Below are positions 28,901-35,259 of a stretch of 64,000 bases of DNA, in pieces. Within the stretch, counting starts at the first letter, position 1. Every line of letters starts with the position of its first letter. A program made the translations under genes and the position numbers. Under the pieces are notes generated by a model. It worked only from the letters and a program-made list of their open reading frames with translations, searched no databases and had not been told where the DNA came from. The stretch comes from Variovorax sp. YR216 (lineage in GTDB: Bacteria; Pseudomonadota; Gammaproteobacteria; Burkholderiales; Burkholderiaceae_C), in NCBI RefSeq assembly GCF_900107745.1, contig NZ_FNRO01000020.1, forward strand, positions 1-64,000, read 5' to 3'.

Positions 28901-29238
28901 GCTTCACTCAGTCGAGGGGCGAGCTTTAGGGCTTCCGATGCGTGCGAAGGACCGTTGCGGCCGCTTGGCTCATCGGGAAAGGGTACTGAAGGGCGCGAAC
29001 CTCGTATTAGGTGCGGTCGAAATGCCGCGCACCTCCCCCTCCTTGAGGACAACGCTTCGCAACCACGGCCATACGCTCGCGCGTGGGACTCTCGTGACCG
29101 CGAGCATCCACCAGGAAAGATAGGAGGTCGAAGATGGCCGCCGATTTCAACAGAACTTCTGCCCGAGTTGCAGGACAAGGCCCCAACGCGATGCCGATGC
29201 CGGAGCGGGACCGCGCAACTGCAAGCAGTTTGATCATC
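28901..29238. other. Segment between the two DNase II halves
   Basis: About 340 bp. Short frames on both strands exist but none resembles a known family. It is the interior of the segment whose inversion would rejoin the DNase II halves. The region just before 29239 should hold the original DNase II promoter. Confidence 0.35.
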
Positions 29239-29585
29239 ATGAACTCGCTGCGTCGCACAGTTGTTGCAGCTTCGGTCGCCATGCTTGCATGCCTGCTGCG
29301 CCACGAGCCGGCCGACATGTACCTTCGGTGGCGAACCCACTTCCCAAAAGTTCAGCCAGCAATTCGTCTATGCCAGCAGTGACAATTCACAACTCAAGCA
29401 GGGGGATGGCTGCGTAGGCGATACCGGCACGGATCCCGTGGGCGCGACTTTCGGAGAGGTCTACCGCGGCGGCTTCTTCTACGTCGTGTGGAACGACCAG
29501 TTCTATCAAGATCCGGATATTGCTGGCTGCGGAGACTCCTGCGGTGCCCCGTGGGGTCACTCCAAAGGCATGCTGGTGTGGAACA
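29239..29585 (+). pseudogene. DNase II-like protein, 5' half with frameshift
   Basis: An ATG at 29239 starts a signal-peptide-like sequence (MNSLRRTVVAASVAMLACLL). Near 29325 the homology moves to another frame with FVYASSDNSQLKQGDG, DPVGATFGEVY, GGFFYVVWNDQFYQDP and CGAPWGHSKGMLVWN, the H-x-K region characteristic of DNase II. Homology ends at about 29584, exactly where the protein should continue with AGEGLV, now found inverted at 28897. The gene is therefore dead: frameshift, probable internal deletion near the N-terminus and loss of its 3' half. Confidence 0.65.
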
Positions 29586-29919
29586 CCGCCGAGTTCGCCG
29601 CCGGTGCTTCCTGCGCTTCCTCAAGGGCCTGGATCACGCCACGCAGCCGCTCGCACTCGCGCTCCAGCGAGGCCACCCAGGTGCGCGCGTGCTGGGCTTC
29701 ATTAAAAGTCTGCGCGTCCAGGGCGGCCCTGCCCCAGCGGCTCTCGAACCAGAGGGTCAGATAGACCGCGCGGGGTGCGTTGCCGCGGGCCTGGTAGCGC
29801 TGCAGGGTGCGCAGGCTCACGCCGAGGTGGCGGGCGATCTTCTGGCGCGGTTCTCGTTGGTCGGCCAACAAAAGGTCCAATGGCGGCAGTCGTGCAAACG
29901 TGGGCGCAAGGAATGGCAT
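29557..29919 (-). CDS. DUF3653-like phage/mobile-element DNA-binding protein, 3' end altered
   Basis: 120 residues from ATG 29919, with GGAG 8 bp upstream. It contains a helix-turn-helix-like stretch (PRQKIARHLGVSLRTLQRYQARGNAPRA) followed by LTLWFESRWGR, the pattern of DUF3653 proteins linked to filamentous phages and integrative elements, then a coiled-coil tail. The last about 10 residues are encoded by the antisense of the DNase II 5' half, so the original C-terminus was replaced at the rearrangement junction near 29585. No other phage genes are seen. Confidence 0.55.
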   Translation of the reverse strand: MPFLAPTFARLPPLDLLLADQREPRQKIARHLGVSLRTLQRYQARGNAPRAVYLTLWFESRWGRAALDAQTFNEAQHARTWVASLERECERLRGVIQALEEAQEAPAANSAVFHTSMPLE

Positions 29920-30350
29920 GGCCAGGCTCCAGCGAGGTGCGACGTACGCGAAGGTCGGCGGCGCCGACCCTGCAATGGCATGTCAGTTTGTCGCGGTGCG
30001 GTGGCGCCCTCTTCTCCGCTGCCCTGCTGGCTTTCTGGGCGGGGCGAGAGTGAATAGACATAACGGGGATTGCCCAGACTCGGGACCTCGACGCGGCGGC
30101 GGGCTTTAATTGCGCGCGCACTGGCTGGCCGCGCGGGCCGCGTCCGACTGCGACGAGAGATCACCGGACGTTTGCGGCCAAATGAGCAACGGCGCATGCG
30201 TTGAACCAAGCACTGCCCACCGGCCTTCGATGTTCAGGTGGCGAGCGTAGTTGCCCGGGTCCCGTCCGTGATGTGTACCCCCCGGAAATGACGGGGCCAC
30301 GGGTAACACGGTGCGCCATTTGCCACCCGCCGGCGCCGGATGCATTATCC
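29920..30350. other. Spacer upstream of the abiE operon
   Basis: About 430 bp. A minus-strand frame (30106-30345, about 79 codons) has an ATG close to the abiE operator, but it shows no recognisable family and may be a shadow. No terminator or other element is clear. Confidence 0.35.
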
Positions 30351-30372
30351 AGTCATTTGTTGACAAATGACT
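30351..30372. promoter_or_regulatory. Palindromic operator of the AbiE operon
   Basis: Perfect 10-bp inverted repeat AGTCATTTGT / ACAAATGACT with a 2-bp TG spacer, centred 34 bp before the abiEi start. AbiEi antitoxins are known to bind inverted repeats in their own promoter. The palindrome overlaps the -35 element, fitting autorepression. Confidence 0.7.
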
Positions 30373-30389
30373 AATTATCGCAACATACT
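30360..30389 (+). promoter_or_regulatory. Sigma70-type promoter of abiE, possibly leaderless
   Basis: Consensus -35 TTGACA at 30360-30365 lies inside the operator. An 18-bp spacer leads to CATACT at 30384-30389. The abiEi ATG is at 30396, only 6 bp after the -10, so transcription would start at or beside the A of the start codon. No Shine-Dalgarno could then be used. Confidence 0.55.
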
Positions 30390-30395
30390 GCAGCC

Positions 30396-31013
30396 ATGGT
30401 GCTGCGCTCGGACTCCACGCTGGAACAGGCCGCTCTGGAGCTCGCCAAGCGGCAGCCGCTGCTGCGCGCACGCGAGCTGGCTGAGCAAGGCCTGCCGACA
30501 GTGGTCCTCAGCCGACTGGTCTCGGCTGGCAAGCTCGAACGCGTCGCCCGCGGTATCTACAGCCTGCCGGGACGAGCGCTCAGCGAACACCGCTCTCTGG
30601 CCGAGGTAGCCCTGCGCGTACCGCGTGGCGTGGTTTGCCTGCTGTCGGCGCTGCGCGTCCACGGCATTGGCACCCAGGCACCGTTTGAAGTCTGGATGGC
30701 GATCCCCCATCACTCGCCCACGCCCCGCCTCGACCAGCCAGCACTGCGCGTGGTGCGCATGTCGGGCGCGGCCCTGACCGAAGGCATTGAGCTGGTCGAG
30801 ACGGATGGCGTGCAAGTGCCGGTGTTCAACGCGGCGAAGACGGTGGCCGACTGCTTCAAGTACCGCAACAAGATCGGCCTGGACGTTGCACTGGAAGCGC
30901 TGCGTGATGGCTGGTCTCAGCGCAAGCTCACGATGGACGCGCTCTGGCACTACGCCACGGTGGATCGCGTGGCCAATGTGATGCGGCCTTACTTGGAAAG
31001 CGTCACCGCATGA
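30396..31013 (+). CDS. abiEi: AbiEi-type antitoxin/transcriptional repressor
   Basis: 205 residues. N-terminal winged helix (about 10-60: LRARELAEQGLPTVVLSRLVSAGKLERVARGIYSL) is the AbiEi_4/COG5340 DNA-binding fold. The C-terminal part contains VPVFNAAKTVADCFKYRNKIGLDVALEALRDG, diagnostic for the family. It neutralises the AbiEii nucleotidyltransferase without direct protein contact (type IV system) and represses the operon through the palindrome upstream. It overlaps the toxin gene by 4 bp (ATGA). Intact. Confidence 0.92.
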   Translation: MVLRSDSTLEQAALELAKRQPLLRARELAEQGLPTVVLSRLVSAGKLERVARGIYSLPGRALSEHRSLAEVALRVPRGVVCLLSALRVHGIGTQAPFEVWMAIPHHSPTPRLDQPALRVVRMSGAALTEGIELVETDGVQVPVFNAAKTVADCFKYRNKIGLDVALEALRDGWSQRKLTMDALWHYATVDRVANVMRPYLESVTA

Positions 31014-31852
31014 GCCGCAACCTGGCGGCCTCAGTCCGCACCCGCTTGAAGCAGCACGCCGATGCCACGAAGCAGGACTTCAACCTGACGCTCACCCACT
31101 ATGGGCTGGAGCGGCTGTTGTATCGGCTGTCAGTCTCGCCACATGCCGCCAATTACCTGCTCAAGGGCGCGCTGCTATTTTCATTGTGGTACGACCAGCC
31201 GCATCGGCCGACGCGCGATGCAGACCTGCTTGGGTTTGGACCAGACGACGTCGACTCGGCGGTTTCGGCTTTCCGTGAGGTCTGTCAGGTCGTGGTGGAT
31301 GATGGCATCGCGTTTGATCCAGCCTCGGTCAAGGGCTCAGTGATTCGCAAAGAGGCGGGCTATGGGGGTGTGCGGATCGACCTGCAGGCGAAGTTGGACG
31401 GTGCACGCATTGCGCTGCAAGTGGACATCGGCTTTGGCGATGCCGTGACGCCGGCACCGGAATTGGTGAGCTATCCGGTGCTGATCGAGGACCTGCCCGC
31501 TCCGCAACTGCGCACCTATCCGAAATACACGGTGGCGGCCGAGAAATTTCATGCGGTGTGTCTGCTGGGCATGGCCAACACCCGCATGAAGGACTACTTC
31601 GATCTCTGGGTGTTGCTCACCGAGGGTGCCTTGGAATCTGCAAACCTGCGTCGCGCGGTCGAGGCCACGTTCACACGGCGGCAACTGGCGGTGCCTGACA
31701 CCATCCCTTCAGGGTTGAGCGAAGCATTCGCACAGGATCCGACGAAACAAAGGCAGTGGGCTGCTTTCCTGAAAAAGAATCGGCTGGAGGCCCTGGACCT
31801 CGCCGACGTTGTCGCTCTGTTACGCAGCGAGTTTCTGCAACTGAGGTTATGA
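31010..31852 (+). CDS. abiEii: AbiEii/AbiGii-type nucleotidyltransferase toxin
   Basis: 280 residues. Motifs of the DUF1814 / AbiEii nucleotidyltransferase family are present: LLKGALLFSLWYDQPHRPTRDADLLG (residues about 48-75, KGA-LL and D-x-D metal site), and KYTVAAEKFHAVCLLGMANTRMKDYFDLWVLL (about 165-200). Its start overlaps the antitoxin stop, giving coupled translation. Family members transfer nucleotides to tRNA or other targets and stop growth on phage infection. Both genes look functional, so this is a live addiction/defence module at the island's right side. Confidence 0.92.
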   Translation: MSRNLAASVRTRLKQHADATKQDFNLTLTHYGLERLLYRLSVSPHAANYLLKGALLFSLWYDQPHRPTRDADLLGFGPDDVDSAVSAFREVCQVVVDDGIAFDPASVKGSVIRKEAGYGGVRIDLQAKLDGARIALQVDIGFGDAVTPAPELVSYPVLIEDLPAPQLRTYPKYTVAAEKFHAVCLLGMANTRMKDYFDLWVLLTEGALESANLRRAVEATFTRRQLAVPDTIPSGLSEAFAQDPTKQRQWAAFLKKNRLEALDLADVVALLRSEFLQLRL

Positions 31853-32009
31853 CGATCTCTACGCTCTGGAGCGGCGCGAGATCCGCGCCCTGAGGATCCA
31901 CCGGCATGGAATGCTGGCCGACGACTAGCCGGCTACGGTTGGGCTGGTATCGGCGGCAAGATCGAAACCGCTTTGCTTCGGCTCTATTGCCCCCGGGTAA
32001 AATGCCCCT

Positions 32010-32201
32010 ATGTCCGCCACCCAGTTCTCCGAGGATGGCCTGCGCTACGTCAAGAAGTCGCCGGGATCCATCATCTCCACCCCTCGCGCCGAATCGATGA
32101 TGTCGTGCTTCAAGTGCGGCAAGTTCGCACTGCGGACGAACATGACTTCGAAACGGTTCCTCGGCAAGAACCACCTCATCTGCGCGCCGAGGTGTTCGTG
32201 A
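32010..32201 (+). CDS. Small Cys-rich protein, putative zinc ribbon
   Basis: 63 residues. The C-terminal half is CFKCGKFALRTNM then RFLGKNHLICAPRC, a CxxC...CxxxC arrangement seen in small conserved proteins of Burkholderiales. A TAAAAT -10-like box ends 6 bp before the ATG, so this too may be leaderless; there is no Shine-Dalgarno. Function unknown; regulatory or nucleic-acid binding is only a guess. Confidence 0.5.
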   Translation: MSATQFSEDGLRYVKKSPGSIISTPRAESMMSCFKCGKFALRTNMTSKRFLGKNHLICAPRCS

Positions 32202-32302
32202 GCGAGACCCTCGACCTATTCGCTGGCCACAACACCGACCGGAATCCAGCGGTTCTTCTTTACCCGTCATGGCTGGGCCGAGAGGTCCAGGAGCAAATCT
32301 CG

Positions 32303-32424
32303 CGTTCGAGCCGGGCGACTACAAGATCACGCCGGGCGATCGCTGGACTGTCATAGCCCTGAAGACTGGAGAGAAGGTCTATTCAGGCATTGGCCCCGTA
32401 GAAATCGTCCGCGTCAAGGCATAG
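32303..32424 (+). pseudogene. C-terminal fragment of an unrecognised protein
   Basis: The frame reads FEPGDYKITPGDRWTVIALKTGEKVYSGIGPVEIVRVKA then stops. It looks like real beta-rich coding sequence without a start. Upstream sequence in this frame is not convincing. I do not recognise the family. Confidence 0.3.
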
Positions 32425-32784
32425 GGCGATAGCGGCGCGGCTCACGCTTCGCGCCACTCGGGCCCGCGATCGAGCCCATTCGATGGCTGCTCACCTTCGG
32501 ACGCAAAGTAATTGTGACCAGCGGCGGGGCGTCCGGCGCACGTACGCAGCGCGGTCGCATGATGGCCTAGCATGGCTGAGTCGCGGGAGTGCAGTGGTAG
32601 CACCTTCCATGTGGGCCGGCAAGGAGGGCCTCAACCCTCCCTATGCGGCCTACAATGCTGCACCGCAGCACAGCGTCCATGACGACATCGGCGACCAGCC
32701 CTGACCTCGCCAGCAAGTCGAAGCCTTTTGATGACGGCTGGGCTCCGGGCGCGCCTCCGCGGCTGGCTGACCTTGGAGCAATCA
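32425..32784. other. Spacer between accessory island and Hsp70 operon
   Basis: About 360 bp without a gene. A stretch near 32583-32645 (GCGGGAGTGCAGTGGTAGCACC...) recalls a glycine tRNA D-arm but cannot fold into a full cloverleaf. It could mark an old tRNA-linked integration scar; nothing firmer can be said. Confidence 0.35.
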
Positions 32785-33375
32785 ATGAACCACCCACAAG
32801 CCCCCTCTTCCGACGACAACGTCAAACCCTCGCTGCTGCGCCGCATTCCATTGGCGTTCGGCGCCTTGTTCGGATTGTTGGCGGATGCCGATCTGGCTGC
32901 ACGGTATGCGGCGCTGCGCAATGGCGCTGCACCGGCGTCAGTTCCGACTCAGACAACGGCCACACCCGTGCCGGCTCCGCCGGTGCTCAAGGAAGCAAGT
33001 TCCGACGCTGCGCTGCAACTACTCTCGTTGTTGCAGCGTGACGCGCGCCTCATCGATTTCGTCGGCGAGGATCTCGCTGGCTATGCCGACGCGCAGATCG
33101 GCGCGGCGGCACGCGTGGTGCACGAAGGCTGTGCCAAGGTGCTGCGCGAGCACTTCAGCATCGTGCCGGTGCGCAACGAGGCCGAAGGCGCACGAGTCAC
33201 GCTGCAGGCGGGCTTCGACGCCGCCGCAGTGCGCCTGACCGGCAACGTGGTGGGACAGCCGCCCTTTTCTGGCAGCCTGACGCACCGTGGCTGGCGCGTC
33301 ACCGAAGTGCGGCTGCCCAAGTTGGCCGAACGTCACGACACGCACGTTGTGGCGCCGGCGGAGGTTGAACTATGA
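32785..33375 (+). CDS. DUF2760-domain protein
   Basis: 196 residues from ATG 32785, with GGAG 7 bp upstream. It begins with a basic/hydrophobic segment (LRRIPLAFGALFGLLADADLAARYAAL), a Pro/Thr-rich linker, then the DUF2760 core: ALQLLSLLQRDARLIDFVGEDLAGYADAQIGAAARVVHEGC and PPFSGSLTHRGWRV. DUF2760 genes are regularly found before two Hsp70-like genes, as here. Its stop overlaps the next ATG (ATGA). Function unknown; probable cofactor of the Hsp70 pair. Confidence 0.88.
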   Translation: MNHPQAPSSDDNVKPSLLRRIPLAFGALFGLLADADLAARYAALRNGAAPASVPTQTTATPVPAPPVLKEASSDAALQLLSLLQRDARLIDFVGEDLAGYADAQIGAAARVVHEGCAKVLREHFSIVPVRNEAEGARVTLQAGFDAAAVRLTGNVVGQPPFSGSLTHRGWRVTEVRLPKLAERHDTHVVAPAEVEL

Positions 33376-35240
33376 GCGGCCCACGCTTTGCCATCGGCAT
33401 CGACCTCGGAACCACGCACAGTGCACTGACGTACGTCGACATCGCAGGCAGCGACGGCGAAGCCACCGTTCACCACCTGTTGCCGATTCCGCAGCTGACC
33501 GCCCCGGGCGCGGTCGAGGCATCTGCCCTGCTGCCCTCGTTCCTGTACCTGCCGCACGCAGACGAAATGGCCGCCGGCGATCTGGCGTTGCCCTGGTTGG
33601 CCGACGTCCCCCATGTCGTCGGCGAACTGGCGCGCAGCCGCGGTGCGTCGACCCCGATTCGGCTGGTATCCAGCGCAAAGAGCTGGCTTTGCCACCCCGG
33701 CGTTGACCGACGTGCCAAGATCCTGCCGACCGATGCGCCGCTCGAGGTGGCGCGCATCTCTCCACTCGACGCGTCGATTCGCTACCTCGAACACCTTCGC
33801 AACGCCTGGGACCATGCGCACCCCGAAGCGCCGTTCGACGAGCAGGATGTGACGGTGACGATGCCCGCATCGTTCGACCCTGCCGCGCGCGAGCTGACGG
33901 TCGAAGCCGCCAAGGCCGCCGGCTGCAGTTCGCTGACGCTGCTCGAGGAGCCGCAGGCGGCGCTGTACGGCTGGATCGAGTCCAGCGGTCCAGGCTGGCG
34001 CAAACAGGTCAAGCCCGGCGACATCATCCTGGTGGTCGACGTCGGCGGCGGCACCAGCGACTTCTCGCTGATCGCGGTCCTTGAGCGCGACGGCAACCTC
34101 GAACTGCACCGAGTCGCGGTCGGCGACCATATCCTGCTCGGCGGCGACAACATGGACTTGGCGCTCGCGCATGTCGTCGCGCGCAAGCTGGCCACGGCCG
34201 GCACCACGCTGGACGCATGGCAACTTCGCGCGCTGACTTACGCCTGCCGCAGCGCCAAGGAAAGACTGCTCGGCGAGGCTGCTGCGCCCGCACAACCCAT
34301 CGTCGTGCCCAGCCGAGGCAGCAAGCTGATCGGCGGCTCGCTGCGCACCGAGCTGACGGGCGATGAGGTCGCCGCGACCATCGTCAACGGCTTCTTTCCG
34401 GAGGTCGAAGCCTCGGCGCGACCCGTTAGCCGGGTGCGCGCCGGTTTGTCGCAGTTGGGCCTGCCCTATGCGCAGGACGCGGCCGTCACCCGCCACCTGG
34501 CTGCCTTCCTCGGCCGGCAGCTCGGCGCGGTGGCCGAACTGAGAGGCTTCTTCGGCGACCATGTCGGCTTGGAAGGCGCCAGCTTCCTGCACCCGACCGC
34601 GGTGCTGTTCAACGGCGGCGTCTTCAAGTCGGCGCTGCTGGCCGACCGCACGCTGGCAACGATCAATGGCTGGCTCGCCGCCGAAGGCGCCGCACCGGCA
34701 AGGCTGCTGAGTGGCGCCGACCTCGACCTCGCAGTGGCCCGCGGCGCCGCCTATTACGGCTATGTGCGGCACGGCCACGGCGTGCGCATCCGCGGCGGCA
34801 CCGCGTTCGCCTACTACGTCGGGGTCGAATCGTCGATGCCAGCCGTGCCCGGCATCGAGCCGCCGGTGCAGGCGCTGTGCGTCGCGCCGTTCGGCATGGA
34901 AGAAGGCACCGAAGCCGAACTGCCGGCGCTCGAACTCGGGCTGGTGGTCGGCGAGCCCGTGCAGTTCCGTTTCTTCGCGTCGTCGGTGCGACGCCAGGAC
35001 GTCGTCGGCACGTTGCTCGAGGCCTGGGCGCCCGACGAGTTGCGGGAGCTCGACCCGATCTCCGCAGCGCTGCCGCCCGAGGGACGCAATGCTGGCGAGG
35101 TGGTGCCGGTGCGCCTGCACGCCCGTGTCACCGAGGCCGGCACGCTCGAACTCGAAGCCGTGCCACGCAGTGGCGGAGAGCGGTGGAAGATCGAATTCGA
35201 CGTGCGCGGCGAGCGACAGCAGGACGTCGAAGGGGTTTAA
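33372..35240 (+). CDS. Hsp70-family (DnaK/HscC-like) chaperone, first copy
   Basis: 622 residues, coupled to DUF2760 by a 4-bp overlap. The actin-like ATPase starts with IGIDLGTTHSAL (phosphate 1 motif) and contains LTLLEEPQAALYGW and VVDVGGGTSDFSL (phosphate 2), then FNGGVFKS. The C-terminal beta-sandwich-like region is short (ends near 620) and lacks the usual DnaK lid. It belongs to the HscC-like group that works without the normal DnaJ/GrpE set. Substrate unknown. Intact. Confidence 0.88.
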   Translation: MSGPRFAIGIDLGTTHSALTYVDIAGSDGEATVHHLLPIPQLTAPGAVEASALLPSFLYLPHADEMAAGDLALPWLADVPHVVGELARSRGASTPIRLVSSAKSWLCHPGVDRRAKILPTDAPLEVARISPLDASIRYLEHLRNAWDHAHPEAPFDEQDVTVTMPASFDPAARELTVEAAKAAGCSSLTLLEEPQAALYGWIESSGPGWRKQVKPGDIILVVDVGGGTSDFSLIAVLERDGNLELHRVAVGDHILLGGDNMDLALAHVVARKLATAGTTLDAWQLRALTYACRSAKERLLGEAAAPAQPIVVPSRGSKLIGGSLRTELTGDEVAATIVNGFFPEVEASARPVSRVRAGLSQLGLPYAQDAAVTRHLAAFLGRQLGAVAELRGFFGDHVGLEGASFLHPTAVLFNGGVFKSALLADRTLATINGWLAAEGAAPARLLSGADLDLAVARGAAYYGYVRHGHGVRIRGGTAFAYYVGVESSMPAVPGIEPPVQALCVAPFGMEEGTEAELPALELGLVVGEPVQFRFFASSVRRQDVVGTLLEAWAPDELRELDPISAALPPEGRNAGEVVPVRLHARVTEAGTLELEAVPRSGGERWKIEFDVRGERQQDVEGV

Positions 35241-35259
35241 GCCGGCTTCTGGCACCAGC

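Noticed and set aside
30106..30345. Minus-strand frame of about 79 codons divergent from abiE
   Set aside because: No family resemblance, unusual composition, and its start lies at the edge of the abiE operator; treated as a likely shadow.
32583..32660. Glycine-tRNA-like stretch (GCGGGAGTGCAGTGGTAGCACC...)
   Set aside because: The D-arm region resembles tRNA-Gly, but no matching acceptor 3' strand, anticodon arm or T-arm follows, so it is not called as a tRNA.
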